Shown: positions 34,347-46,130 of the stretch, piece after piece
How positions within the stretch are numbered: the first letter of the stretch is position 1
Layout: each line of letters opens with the position of its first letter
Assembly: GCA_029204225.1 (NCBI GenBank)
Contig: CM055103.1
Coordinates: 3,377,224-3,441,223 of the forward strand
Source: Diphasiastrum complanatum
Lineage: Eukaryota > Streptophyta > Lycopodiopsida > Lycopodiales > Lycopodiaceae
DNA length: 64,000 nucleotides
Reading direction: 5' to 3'
Program-made: the position numbers and the translations under genes
The notes under the pieces: generated by a model
What the model was told of the DNA's origin: nothing
Database searches by the model: none
Seen by the model: the letters and a program-made list of their open reading frames with translations, nothing else

Positions 34347-35095
34347 GTATCCCGCACCAAAACTGGTGGCAGTCCCACGACACCTGCGAGATGCAGTTAT
34401 TGGGGACTTTTATTGGCTTCGCGATGAATCTTTATTAAATGGTACTGCACCTTCTCCATAAAGTCAAGGCGGGTAGTATTAAAATCCAAATTGTGTGGTA
34501 GATAACAACGATGGGCTCCTACAATCCACTTTGAGGTTGTACATGACATGAAGTGAGATTCCCAAGAGCCTCCCATCATTGCTGCACGAAAATATAAACG
34601 AGCAACCAACAGCTGATCTTTGATATTCTTTGAGGCCATTGGTTTATTTGGATCGAATGCCAGAGGAGGAAGGCAATCATCCCATCTGGTTGCCACTGAT
34701 GCCAACAGAGTTAAATCTTTTGCAAACATTGCCGATTGTTGCACTGTCAGATTGGGAGAGTGTAGATACTCCCGTTGGTACGCTTGTAAGCCCGGTGGAA
34801 ATCCAATGATATTGTCCAGTTATAGGGCTGATGGATGATTGGCCAATTGGATGTATGGATTGTAATCTTGTCCATAGCCAATCCCAAATCTTTCCATTTA
34901 TTTCTTCTCGACATTGGCACATAATAGGGATCTACCGCAATTGGCGAGTGCTGGCCACATAGCTCCTGATAGATTCCAAAGTTTTTTCAAAAACGGTAAT
35001 TCTCCATGCCGGCTGCTCTCCCAATGCAGCTATTTTGTCCACTTCCTTTCCGCCCTCTATTTTGGAGGTCTTGACTTAAGGACCCATCCACCACG
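34347..35095 (-). pseudogene. Gypsy 2 unknown region, distal part
   Basis: The frame 34397-34744 (RWDDCLPPLAFDPNKPM, LARLYFRAA-like, HCYLPHNLDFN) is in phase with the frames at 35096-35704 and 36071-36625, so all may once have been one polyprotein. It is conserved in gypsy 1 at 4622-4918. No known domain. Stops lie between 34744 and 35096. Confidence 0.5.
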
Positions 35096-35704
35096 CTAGA
35101 CTACATCTACTTGTTCTTTTTCGAAAGGACTTGTCTTGGATCTTCGCTTAGCCTTCTTAGCAGGAATTGATCGTGGAGGTGATGACTTTTGAGTAGATAA
35201 ACTCTTCTTCAAAGGTGAAGGCTTCCTAGACGATGATGTCTTGCTAGAATTTTGACTTGTAGAATCATCCTCGACTTTTCCTTTGTTTTTATCCAGTAAG
35301 GGTGGCACATTTTTTGAATCAATCTTTTGAGTGGGATTTCCCCATTTCAAGACCGTATTATGATGTTCCTTGGCTTGTTTCTTCGTCATTGATCCTGTGA
35401 TCCTATCTTCCTTTAATATAACTGCTTTGGGCAGTTTTATTGTCGGTCCATTAGGAATATTACGCACTCCAAATCTGGTCGGATCCATATGATTTAGAAT
35501 CTGCTCATCCGTAAGTCCTACATTGTCATCATAAGTCAAGGCATGACTCATAGGTATGAGGTCATCTTCAATCGGATCTGGTATAGGTTCCGTTGATATC
35601 CAAGCTACATTCAGCACATTCAATGGAAAAGTAATCGGTGTATCCAAAGTTCGATCTAATAATGAAATCTCGCTCAAATCTGATTGATTATCTTGTTGAC
35701 ACAT
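35096..35704 (-). CDS. Gypsy 2 extra frame X (unknown function)
   Basis: 203 codons on the minus strand after the protease, where an autonomous gypsy would have reverse transcriptase. The first half is acidic (EPIPDPIEDDLIPMSHALTY). A conserved-looking block MDPTRFGVRNIPNGPTIKLP follows. The last 70 residues are very rich in serine, lysine and proline and end in basic clusters (KKAKRRSK), as in a nucleic-acid binding or nuclear-localised tail. I recognise no family. The frame is open but may be part of a longer, now interrupted, polyprotein. Confidence 0.45.
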   Translation of the reverse strand: MCQQDNQSDLSEISLLDRTLDTPITFPLNVLNVAWISTEPIPDPIEDDLIPMSHALTYDDNVGLTDEQILNHMDPTRFGVRNIPNGPTIKLPKAVILKEDRITGSMTKKQAKEHHNTVLKWGNPTQKIDSKNVPPLLDKNKGKVEDDSTSQNSSKTSSSRKPSPLKKSLSTQKSSPPRSIPAKKAKRRSKTSPFEKEQVDVV

Positions 35705-36625
35705 ATATCCTGCTATACAATCAATGGTTGCAAGAGTTTCATTCAGTTAACAGTATCCATTTGAGAATCGTAATGAACTCCCAAATTTTATTTGGATGGT
35801 CACAAGTATGATCTGTTGTTGATGAATCATCATCCTCTTTTTGAACCACTCGTTTGATAGTCCAAGTTGCAGGATCAACTTTGACTGCACGTTTACGATT
35901 TTCAAAAGTGATTTTCCTGGTACCTCAATTAAGAATTATTGCGCAACTCGTAACCATGGACGTCCCAATAGGACTCGGTAAACATTTGTTGCTTCTAGTA
36001 AGTCCATTACTACAAAAGTAATGATGAACTATACTCCCACTATTCTGAGAGGTATATCTTCAACCAGTCCTTACAGACGAACTGTTGTTTGATCAGCTAG
36101 ATTAATGGCAAAAGTCACATGCTTTATCTTTGTAAGGCCCCATTTTGCACATAGCTTTGTAGAAATCAGGTTAACTCCTGAACCGCCATCTATCACAGTT
36201 GCTTTTTTAGAAAATTGTCTATGCTGTATTGACAGAGTGATATCTTTTTGTTCACTTTCCCAAGTGGCTCTGACATGGAGTACTTCATTAGATTCTTCAA
36301 ATCCAACATAGAAAAGTGGCTCTTGATGGACTTCTGATTCTGCTTGAGCTAACTTTTGCGTTAAGATTTCTTTTGCTTTTGGCACCAACTTCAGGAACTC
36401 TCCCAATGAAATATTGATCTTGCTAGATAAAATATTCATGAGGAGTTCTGTTTGTGACGCTTCTAGTTCAATCATCCTGAAGGGCTCTTCATGATGATGC
36501 AACTCATCATTCATATCCGTACGTGAATTTCTTGGTGGCTGCAATGGTGAAGAACGAACTTCGGCTGTTGCTTTAGCTGCTTCAAGCTCCTCTTCTTCTT
36601 GCAGATGTTTATTCCACTGCCTCAT
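35705..36625 (-). pseudogene. Gypsy 2 aspartic protease
   Basis: Minus frame 36071-36625 contains ATVIDGGSGVNLISTKLC, the retropepsin active site in the DGGSG form common in plant gypsy elements. The C-terminal LLGRPWLR motif follows near 35960 after stop codons. The region ahead (EEPFRMIELEASQTELLMNI) links to Gag. It would cleave the Gag polyprotein. The stop codons between active site and C-terminal motif make this copy defective. Confidence 0.7.
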
Positions 36626-36697
36626 ATCCTGATATCTTCTTTTTTCTACATGAAGATTGGAATAGACTCCAGATGCTATTGGTATACGGTTATGCTT

Positions 36698-38145
36698 CTA
36701 TGCTCTGGTGACCACCATCAAGGGTACATTTGATTTATTCTGAGCTACTGGTCTTTGCTTGATAGTTATCAAATTTACAGGTGCTATAGCTGGTGGTGGC
36801 TTTGGTCTTGCTGGATAGTCTTTATAGCAATGCCCATAACCACAGTCATGACAGAATGGTACAAATTTTCCTTTATTTGAAAATTCTGCAACTCTGTGAT
36901 TTTCTCTATATGCAAAGCATCCAAGTGGTGCTCTAGTCCACTTTCTAGATGCTTGTTGTTGCACGGCAGCATAAATAGCATACTGTTCTGAAGATCCACC
37001 CTCTTGATCATTACCATAGTTCCATTGCTCAGCACTTCTGTATGATTCTAGTTCCATTATATTGGCAGGAGGAGCGGGGTGCTTTGGTGGGGTAGGTAAC
37101 GCTAAACGCTCCGGGTATCCAAGAGCAAATTGTCAAGGTCTAGCTGCTGGATTTCCTCCATATTGTGGTTCTCGATATCCCATTTGGGCATACCGTTGCT
37201 GAATTATCCAAGGATGGAAATTGCAAAAAGCAGTCTCATGGTCAAGCGAATTACACAAATGGCATACACAAATTTCCATTCATTTTTCAATTGAGGACAC
37301 TCATTCACTGTGTGATTTCTTGTACAAAGAGAACACCAGACATTTTCTCCGGTAGGAAAAGTCTTTGCAAACTTCTCAGGTTCCTTGTTCGCTTGTCCAT
37401 GGAAATCTTCCAATGCTTTGATCTTCTCATCAAATTGCGACTGCAACTTTTCCATCTGTTTCTGCTGGTTCTTCCCAAATTTCTCGAACTCGTTGAGCAT
37501 CATTTCTGTAGTAGCGTTGACATTCATAGATGCAATAGTGGTGGATGTCATAGTAGTCTGCCCTACTATATAAGGCAACATACTGATATTCGGCTCATCA
37601 TCTGAATCTTCATCCTCCTCCCAAATTGCATCATTCATAGCATTCTGCAAGAGTGCATAGTCATTATGGCTTTTCAGCTCACGTCTGATCCGTTTAGGTA
37701 GACCTGACAAAAACCACATAATCATGGCATTTTCGTTAATCAGCTCAGGTTCGCACTCAGATCTGAGGCGTTTCACCCTTTCAATGTAATCTCGAACCAT
37801 TTCCCACTTTCCCGTTTTAATTTTACTTAAAAGTAGGAAAGGGTCTTCCATAAACTTCCGAGGTTTGAATTGTGTGATAAGGGCTCTTTTAAAAACCTCC
37901 CAATCTGTACGCTCAGTTTCATCTTGATTGCAGTACCAATCTCGTGTTGCGCCTGTTAAGGCCATAGGAAACGGCTTAAGTTTATCTTGGGAAAAAATCT
38001 CGCCATAGACTTCACAAGATTCAGCATAGATCTGAAGAAATCTAACTGGATCTGTTAATCCATTATATTTGTGTAGATCCAAATGGGGTGCTCTTCTAAA
38101 AATAATTGGATTGACAACCTGAGGAGCACCTCCAGAAGTAGCCAT
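36698..38145 (-). pseudogene. Gypsy 2 Gag
   Basis: Starts at an ATG at 38145 (MATSGGAPQVVNPIIFRRAP). The retrotransposon Gag domain follows: DLHKYNGLTDPVRFLQIYAE, FPMALTGATRDWYCNQ, FKRALITQFKPRKFMEDP, VRDYIERVKRLRSEC, MWFLSGLPKRIRRELK. Then come an acidic patch, a coiled-coil-like stretch and zinc knuckles CSLCTRNHTVNEC, CHLCNSLDHETAFC and a degenerate CHDCGYGHCYKD. A frameshift near 37225 puts the last two in another frame (37057 downwards). It packaged element RNA. The arrangement mirrors Gag of family F. Confidence 0.8.
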
Positions 38146-39327
38146 CTTAATAGTTTCAAATCAAGCAGACAGTGAGATTAGATCTAGATTTTTCAGTCAA
38201 AACTATCTCAGATCTGCTAGATCTAATCCACTTTCAAGAATCTGATTCTATATCGTGAAAAAGATTTCGAAATTCAATCAATCGATACTTCTCAAAAAAT
38301 GAAAAAATTTCTCAGAATCCAAATCAGAATGTATCAGATTTGACCCAAATTTTGGCAGAGACTTGATCTAAAAAATCAAAACAGTGATGGTTCTCTAGGC
38401 GAAGATTGACTCGATGAAAGTTCAACAGTGCCATTTTGAGAAAAAACTCTCTGATCAATTTTTCTAACAATTTCTATGCAAATAACCTTCGTCGAACTCT
38501 CAGATGCAAAATCTGACACAGATAAAGCTATGGTAAACCCGATGAAGGTTTCCAAAACAAGAAAATACAGTTCTTGTAATTTAGCGAGGGAAAAAATCAA
38601 TATTTTCTATGATCTGCACAAGAAGAATCTTTGCCGAACTCAAAAAAAGTTTTTTACTATGAATAGAATGTTTTGAAAACTCGGCGAAGGTTTTGACAAT
38701 GGATCAAGAGTAATACTGGTATTTTTGCGAAAAAGAAAATTTTTTGACAAAAATATGGCAATATGACAACTGATGTTCTGAAAACCCTTCTATTTTTGGT
38801 ATTATTCTTCATCGACCTGGCAGTAGATAGATCTAAATCACACCTATGCACAATGAATCGGACGAAGATTCTTTTTCTGTATTTTTAGGGTTTTGGTGAT
38901 TTTTCGGTATTTTTGGACGGATTTCTAATGTTTCTGAAAATATGTTGGGAATTAATCTTTTCCGTTCAAATTGAACGTTCTGTGATCAAAACTAAAGGTG
39001 TTTGCAACTCGGCGAAGGTTTCCTGAAAGAGAAAAAAAAGTTACCAACTCTGATGACAATTTTTGCCTCCTTTTGACCAAAATCTGGCATATTTGATCAA
39101 TTTTTGTTGTTTTTTCTGATATCTCAAATCCAAATGGATCTTGAGATTGGTGACCTAAATAGCTTTCCCTATTTAACAATCAAATTAGCTTTTAAACAAG
39201 CAAATCCACTCAAATCGAGCAAAATCACTCCTAAATGTAGATCTAACATTATCCATGCAACAACAATATGCCTAATGCAAGCTAACCATCCAACAAACAT
39301 GTTGCAAATTGAAAAATTGGCATAGCG
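38146..39327 (-). other. Gypsy 2 leader with degenerate repeats
   Basis: 1.18 kb of AT-rich leader between primer site and Gag. ACTCGGCGAAGG recurs at 38679 and 39007, with looser forms (CCGATGAAGG near 38538, GGACGAAGATTC near 38859, and the inverted form CCTTCGTCGAAC near 38488). Part is shared with the gypsy 1 leader (15610-16083). No conserved reading frame. Confidence 0.6.
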
Positions 39328-40071
39328 TCCCGACAACGGCGCCAAAATTGTAGTGGGTTTTTCTCCTTGCCTAACCTCAAACCAAGATCTAGTCAATCTA
39401 GTATCAAAGAGACAAAGTTAGTTATCACGCGTAGATTCGTTCCCATGAGAGCGATAGTATAGTTCAGATTTCAGCATGAATGAAGATCCACATCTAACTC
39501 TAACATCCATTAACCCTAAACATTAACACTACATCCATTAACACTAGATCCACAACAAAGATAGCTTAATCTTTCTCTCTCTCCCTTTCTCCCTCATAAA
39601 AAGTATAATGACATGCAATCCCAATAACAATCAGATCCAACAATTAGCAAAATCCAAATAAAGCATGAGAGATGGAGGAAAAGTGATAGAGAGAAAGATC
39701 ATTCATCAATCCATTTCACAAGAGAACCAATCTGCTTTATTGAAATGAGGAAATGAACATGTGTAGAAACTCGAGTTGGTCTCTTTCTATAGTAGAGAGG
39801 AGGACCCTGGCCTCTGAATCCTATTGGTCCATTTCGGCCTCTCTAATTATTCAAATTCAAAAAAGAGTGGGAACCATCCAAAATTGGAGGGAAACCCAAC
39901 TTTATTCACTAATTTGACATTTAGGCCCTGCGACATCTAAAGTCCCACAAAAAGAACTAAAGTCCTTTTATTGACTTGTAATTAATCAAATCTCTATGTG
40001 ATCATTGGGTTGGACTTACACACGCAGGGTGCCAAATCCCTCTCACTTATTAACTAGGGTTAGGGTTGCCT
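39328..40071 (-). repeat. Gypsy 2 primer binding site and 5' LTR
   Basis: The plus strand at 39328-39344 reads TCCCGACAACGGCGCCA, the tRNA-Asp primer site. The LTR runs from TGTAGTGG at 39349 to GTTGCCTTGG at 40071. The last 25 or so bases present in other copies (to CTCCAACA) are replaced by the start of orphan copia LTR H, so the right target duplication is not visible. Confidence 0.8.
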
Positions 40072-40359
40072 TGGTTAGAATTAATGTAGAATCATTGTGC
40101 TACTGTACTGTGGGTCCTATCAGTTGATAAGGATTAGTTGGCCTCGCCACAAGGCAAGTCGATGGGACACGCATCCCGCGAATGACAACTTGGGTCATGC
40201 ATGGGTTGCCTGAGTGAACAACTATATAAACAGTGTAATTTCATTTTAAGAAATACAGTTGCTATGTGCGCTTGTTGTGGAGAGTGTTTTCTCTCTGTGT
40301 TACTGTGTAGCATGATCTGTGCTCCTGTTTGAAGCAAATTCTAAGTTGGTATCAAAGCC
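40072..40359 (+). repeat. Orphan copia LTR (H) with primer binding site
   Basis: Begins about TGGTTAGAATTAATGTAG, resembling the TGTTAGAATTAATG start of some copia LTRs. It holds a TATA-like CTATATAAACAG at 40223 and is followed by TGGTATCAAAGC at 40348-40359, a tRNA-iMet primer site with one mismatch. No partner LTR or coding region is in the window. Confidence 0.55.
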
Positions 40360-41525
40360 GTACAGGGAGTGTACACAGTACAACATCGTCGTTGAAGAGA
40401 GTTTCAAGAAAACTGTCTTCTGAGAGTTCGGGGTTTACGGCGGGTTGAAGACGGAAGGAGAAACACTAGTGCAGAGAGTTTAGCACAAAGAAGCTTGGTG
40501 AGCTTGAGACTGTGTGAGGATTCAGAGACAAGGGTTGTCGGCTGAATCATAACCTCAGCAAACGAAATTTTGAAATTCTGAAGCAGGCTATTTGGTGTTT
40601 GCAGTCAGTGTGCATTCAATCGGACACCGTTTGACAAACGAATTGAAGAATGAGCTTTCCAGTGGTAGGACGACCTCAAAGCAGTTGATCTGGCCAGCCA
40701 GAGAGCTGTGAAAAACAAGCCAAGATCAAAGTTGTGAGAAAAATCATGGCCTAGGGTTTGAAAACAGAAAATCAAAGTTTTCTCTCTATATTGATCCGTT
40801 TTTTAAGTTGTAAAAGCCTGTAGGAGGGCGCCCTGGCAGTGCGAACCAGATCAGAAGAGGCTGTTGACATCCGCGACCCAGAGAGAGAGAGATGGTTGAG
40901 GATTCTTGAGGGAAGCCATAGCTGGGAAGAGAGAGAGTAGGTGGCCACGAGCAGGAGGTCGTGGACAGATCGCACGACATGAAGGTAAGCGGCGACTCCT
41001 TGTATAAAAGTGTGTCACGGCTCCAGAGATGTGGTTCAATGCCCAAAAGAAATCTAGATCGTTGGATCCAGATAGAAGATAGTCAATGGAAGAGATGAGC
41101 TTCCAATGGGCCGTTGGATTGCTATAAGCCATTAAATGTTGTTGAAGAGGGCCCTGAAGAAGTGAAGTGTATTTTGGCCTTCAACTTCATTAAACATTTT
41201 CATACTAAAATTGGAGTTGGGTCCCTTCACAAGTGAAGAGTGAAGTTTCTTCGAGGTGAAGAAACAGTTCAAAAACAAAGAAAATCCCTATTTTTGGGTC
41301 CTTTGCCCGTTTTGACCCAAACGAAAGGCGATAATCTCCAAACGACGGGCACCTGGACTGTACCTACAAGTACGGTACATCAAAACAGAGTGATTGTAGT
41401 AGAGGAAGTGTTCGGAGTGCGCCAAAAGTGATTTCACCATTCCACTGGGCATGTTGTTGGGAGTTGACGACTGAGTGCATTTCGGAAGGTGATGCCGATT
41501 TGGCTTTCAAATTGGTGGCATCTAT
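40360..41525 (+). other. Copia H leader-like DNA, no gene seen
   Basis: Follows the H primer site. The G and C content is higher than its surroundings. Overlapping minus-strand open frames at 40772-41132 show no domain and look accidental. A copia gag start is not recognisable. The sequence stops at about 41525, where a gypsy F fragment begins. Confidence 0.4.
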
Positions 41526-42106
41526 TTACAATAGGTAGGAATCAGCTAAATCATCATTTATCAGTTCTGTGACTTTCTCGGCAGTAATTCCTTCAACATG
41601 ATGTTCTCTTCTTCTTTCCCTTAAATTATCCTCGCAGTTAACAAAATGATGATCCTCATCATCTGATTTTTTGTCTTCTTCTCTTATACCTTCTAACATG
41701 GCTTGCTTTAGTTGAAGATAGCTAATTGACAAAGTATTGCATAGGTAGAAACAATGTTATGGTATGTTTCAATAGAAATTCATAAAACATGAAGTAAATT
41801 AGAACATGTATATTGAATCTATTAAGCAATAAAATATTGAAAAAGAAACGAGAAAAAAGTGGACGCAATCAAAATTGTCATTGTAATTTGGTCGTATCAT
41901 GCACTAATCTAAGTGAGTTGTCAATGTCACCAATGTTTGGTAAAACTCCTCGATTTATAACTCACTGGCAATGCTGAATTCTCTTGATTTACACAAACAC
42001 ATGCTTAAAACTCGAACCTGCCAATTAAGCATCCTATCACTTTTATTTAATCAACCGAAAAGACTACTACTCATAACATATCTCTTTTCATACATGGCAA
42101 GTATGG
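41526..42106 (-). pseudogene. Gypsy F5: fused gag scrap and LTR piece
   Basis: The minus frame 41526-41732 reads QAMLEGIREEDKKSDDEDHH (Gag) and then, without a break, AEKVTELINDDLADS, from the spacer before integrase. A large internal deletion therefore joined the two at HHVEGIT/AEKVTE. The other side is the same gag-to-LTR join as in F1, followed by about 370 bp of LTR. Confidence 0.7.
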
Positions 42107-42336
42107 TTTAATAATGCTTCCTAGGGTGAGAACTCGACCAGGACATGGTATCAATGCAAGTTAAACCACACTTTCCCATTGCCAGGCTGAGTGGGAGTAG
42201 GCTACTGGCATTCCAAGAGGTCTAGATACCTATAATTACACTTTTGTGGAGCTTCAACAAGAAGAAGGTGCACGAGAAGAGGAGATGCTCTAGTGGTGGG
42301 ATTTGGAGGTGAATGATTCAATAGCTGGTCGGAGGA
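42107..42336 (+). repeat. Dispersed duplicate of 1680-1911
   Basis: Nearly the same sequence as 1680-1911, here flanked on both sides by gypsy F sequence. The stop codon in the possible acidic reading frame is shared. Confidence 0.6.
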
Positions 42337-42369
42337 GTGTCTAATGGGATCTCGTCTCAACATTCCAGT

Positions 42370-44155
42370 TGAACGGATCCATTGGTGTGAATCTTTGTGA
42401 TCACATAAGGTCCTTGGCCTTGGAATTTGAGTTTTCCTGGTTTAATCTTCCGAGTTCTATATAATAGAACTTTATCTCCTTCATTCAATTCCTTTAATTG
42501 AATATGATTATCATGCCAGGCCTTTTGTCTGCCTTTGTTTACTAACTATGCATGCTAACTTAATAACCGAGATTCACATAGTTTCTGAAGATTAAGTAGT
42601 CTGTGCTTAATGGTTGCTTCTTCACCAAGTTGTTCAGAATATGCAACTCTTAAAGATGGAATAATAAATTTGACCGATACTACAACCTCTTGTCCGTAGA
42701 CCAATTGAAATTGTGCCATCCCCATTGATCTCCGTGGTGTGGTCCTGAAAGCCCAAATAGTTGAATATACAACTCTGTTTCGAAATCATTTCAGTTGGCT
42801 TCAACTATTTTCGTCACAATTGGGCAGATGATCTTGTTTGAGAATTCGGCTAACCCATTGGATCGAGGATAGTATGGGGTACTTTTGCGATGCTTCACAA
42901 AGTAATGGGTTAGGAGGTTATGTACAACGTCATTGAGAAAGTGAGTACCTCTATCACTTACTAACTCTATTGGACAGCCGAATCGAGTAATAATGATTTC
43001 ATACAAAAATTTGGCTGTAACTTTTGCAGTAGCTTGTCTACTTGCTCTAGCCTCTATCCAATTTGTAGCATAGTCAGTGGCCACTAAGATGTATCTTGAT
43101 TGATTACCATGGGCGGCTGGGCTAATTGTTCCTATAAAATCAATTTCCCCCTTATGAAATGCTTCTCCTTCGATTAGTGAAGTTAAAGGTATGAATTCAG
43201 CTCATTAAGGAGTCTTGATTCTTTGACAGACATCACATGTTTTGATTTGTGCATATGTATCCTTAAATAACGGCCACCAGTATCCGGCGAATAGTATTTT
43301 CTTCGCGGTACTATCAAATGAGAAGTGTCTTCCTTTTTCACCTTCATGCGATAGGAAAATTATTTGTTCTATCTCATCCTCATTAATGCATATTCTAATT
43401 AATCCATATACAACTTTTTTTATACAGTTGTAAGATAAGGTCTAGATTTCAAAATTAGTTTGTGTTGATCGACTTTAGACATAGTTGGACAGACATAACC
43501 TTAAAGTCAAACTCTAGAAGGATAAGTAGCCATCTTGTTGTACGACCAGTGTTGTATGGTTTATTCAACAGATATAGCAACACTTGATGATCGGTATAGA
43601 ATCTAAATTGATTTCCTAGCAGATAATGGCATAATTTTTGTACAGCATATATCATTGTTAAAGCTTCTCTTTCGGTTGTGGAATAATTTACTTCATTAGA
43701 AACTGATTGTTTACTGAGAAATCGAATCACGTAATCTTTTCCAAATTCTCCCGCTTGTGTTAGGATGACTCCAATAGAATAGTTACTAGCGTCAATATGA
43801 ACATGGAATTCCAATTGGGAGTTCGGTGCTCGGAGAATGGGTGCAGTGACAAGTGCGTGCTTGAAGTCCTCAATTGCTTCATAAATTAATTTGGCTTTTC
43901 CTAGAAAATCAAGAATAAATATGCAATAATAACTACAATGGCCTACAATATAGATTAAATTTTGCTTTACCATGGCCGGTAGTGGCATTTCTTGAATAAC
44001 TTTCACCTTAGCCGGATCCGTCGAGATACCATCTTTGGATATAATATGTCCTAAGACATCACTATGTGTTACCCAAATCTGACATTTCTCCGGATTCAGC
44101 GAAATTCCATACTTTCTGCATTGGATAATTTTTTATCCAAGAGCATCAAGATGTT
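42370..44155 (-). pseudogene. Gypsy F2: integrase, RNase H, end of reverse transcriptase
   Basis: Minus order from 44155: reverse transcriptase palm end (SLNPEKCQIWVTHSDVLGHI), EMPLPAMVKQNLIYIVGHC, RNase H (FHVHIDASNYSIGVIL, NYSTTEREALTMIYAVQKLC, FRFYTDHQVLLYLLNKP), a shortened linker, then the integrase core 42791-43084 (GCPIELVSDRGTHFLND, STPYYPRSNGLAEFSN). The integrase core keeps the second aspartate and the glutamate. YLDD is cut off at the 5' end, and 44156-44221 is an unrelated short insert. Confidence 0.8.
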
Positions 44156-44221
44156 CAAAATGTTCAAAATAAACAAGGGGTGCATACACCAGGTGGTAAT
44201 TACAAGAAGAGATCCCCATTG

Positions 44222-45600
44222 ATATTCGTGGTGTGGTCGTGAAAGCCCGAATAGTTGAATTTGCATCAAGGATAGTATGTGGTACTTTTGCGATGCTTCA
44301 CAAAGTAATGGGTCAGGAGGTTATGTACAACGTCATTGAGAAAGTGAGTGCCTCTATCACTTACTAGCCCTATTGGACAACCGAATCGGGTAATAATGTT
44401 TTCATATAGAATTTTGGCTGTAACTCTTGCAATAGCTTGTCTAGTAGCTCTAGCCTCTACCCAATTTGTAGCATAGTCAGTGGCCACTAAGATGTATCTT
44501 GATTGAGTACCACAGGCGGCTGGGCTGATTGTTCCTATAAGATCAATTCCCCCCTTATGAAATGCTTCTCCTATGATTATTGAAGTTAAAGGTATAAAAT
44601 CAGCTCATTGAGGAGTCTTGATTCTTTGATACACATCACATGTTTTGATTTGTGCATATGTATCCTTAAATAATGGCCACCAGTATCCGGCTAATAGTAT
44701 TTTCTTCGCGGGACTGTCAAATGAGAAGTGTCCTCCTCCTTCACCTTCATGCGATAGGAAAATTATTTGTTCTACCTCATCCTCATTAATGCATCTCCTA
44801 ATTAATCCATAGACACCTTTTTTATACAGTTGTAAGATAAGGTCTAGATTCCAAAATTAGTTTGCGTTGATCGACTTTAGACATAGTTGCATCCATTACT
44901 CCGGATGATAAGAATGATACTATCTCTTTAGCCCATCTAGGAGTAGCGTTTATTTGGAATACGCAGGCATCAGGTAAATCATCATTTATCAATTTTGTGA
45001 CTTTCTTGGCTGATGGTATCCTAGATAAATGATTGGCAAGAAAATGTTGCTTACCTTTTCTTACAATAATATTAAAGTCGAACTCTTGAAGGATAAGTAG
45101 CCATCTTACTATATGACCAGTGTTGCATGGTTTATTGAACAGATATATCAACGCTTGATGATTGGTATAGAATCTAAATTGATATCCTAGCAGATAATGG
45201 CATAATTTATGTACAACATATATCATTGTTAAAGCTTCTCTTCCGATTGTGGAATAACTTACTTCAATAGAAACTGATCGTCTACTGAGGAATCAAATCA
45301 TGTAATCTTTCCCAAATTCTCCCGCATGTGTTAGGATGACTCCAATAGAAGAGTTACTAGTGTCAGTATAAACATGGAACTCCAATTGGGAGTTCGGTGC
45401 TCGTAGAATGGGTGCAGTGACAAGTGTGTGCTTCAAAACCTCAACTGCTTGTATTCTTTCTTTTGTCCATTTTGGATCTGTAACAACATAAATTAATCTG
45501 GCTTTTCCTAAAAAATCAAGAACAAATATGTGGTAATAATTACAATTGCCTACAAAGATATAGATTAAATTTTTCTTTACCATGGCTGGTAGTGGCATTT
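44222..45600 (-). pseudogene. Gypsy F3 pol: integrase, RNase H and reverse transcriptase end
   Basis: Frames 44266-44487 (integrase core with VSDRGTHFLND, cut before the glutamate), 44822-45226 (RNase H FRFYTNHQALIYLFNKP and FLANHLSRIPSAKK) and 45293-45598 (MPLPAMVKKNLIYIFVGNC, LEFHVYTDTSNSSIGVIL). Upstream the sequence joins directly to the protease end, so about 200 codons of reverse transcriptase including YLDD are deleted. Confidence 0.8.
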
Positions 45601-46130
45601 TCCGGATTCACAGGTTTTGTTTTACCAATAGTGTAATCATTTGATATCATGTGATCTCAATTACAGAAAATGATTTGTTGCCTTTTCCAATCTTGAATAA
45701 CTTTGGCATTGGTTAACCATGTGGTTCCCAATAAAAATTTATATGTAGACTTTTCATGTGGAAGATCTAGCACTACACAATCAACTACAAACTTCAGATC
45801 TGTGATCTTAATGGGTACGACATTGATGTTTCCATATGGCTCGGTCAAAGGTTGATCAACTTATCTCAGCTGATACTTGGGTGGAACAATAGGTCCTATG
45901 CCCCATTGTTTAGCGAGAGTTAGCGATATGATATTTACTCCTGACCCACTATCGATAATAAAGGTACAATAGCATGATCTTTATGGATTACAAATGTGAT
46001 GCAGCCTCTAGCTCTTCCTGTCTGGATTAATGGAATAGGTTCATATTCATATTCCTGTAGCAACTCATCTTGAATTTGCTTATACCTCTCGTGTTCTATT
46101 ATAGGACTACGATAAGATCTAGGCATCATT
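45601..46130 (-). pseudogene. Gypsy F3 aspartic protease
   Basis: On the minus strand IIDSGSGVNIISLTLAKQWG (about 45905-45965) is an intact retropepsin active site. It is followed by PIKITDLKFVVDCVVLD and FLLGTTWLTNAKV, the C-terminal motif (45657-45848). A frameshift near 45965 puts the active site out of phase with the Gag linker (45935-46129), and a stop divides it from the C-terminal part. Confidence 0.75.

Larger units (their letters stand above)
33617..40071 (-). mobile_element. Gypsy 2: non-autonomous gypsy element with gag and protease only
   Basis: 3' LTR 33617-34346, internal region 34347-39348, primer site 39328-39344, 5' LTR 39349-40071 (its last 25 or so bases missing). On the minus strand the internal part encodes Gag with zinc knuckles, an aspartic protease and then an unknown protein region, with no reverse transcriptase, RNase H or integrase motif anywhere. 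About 6.45 kb. It fits the pattern of Gag-only non-autonomous LTR elements (called TR-GAG in plants). An enzyme supplier would be needed. Confidence 0.8.

Noticed and set aside
40772-41132. Three overlapping minus-strand frames
   Set aside because: Overlap in all three frames with no motif, within a copia leader-like stretch; typical chance frames in a GC-richer segment.
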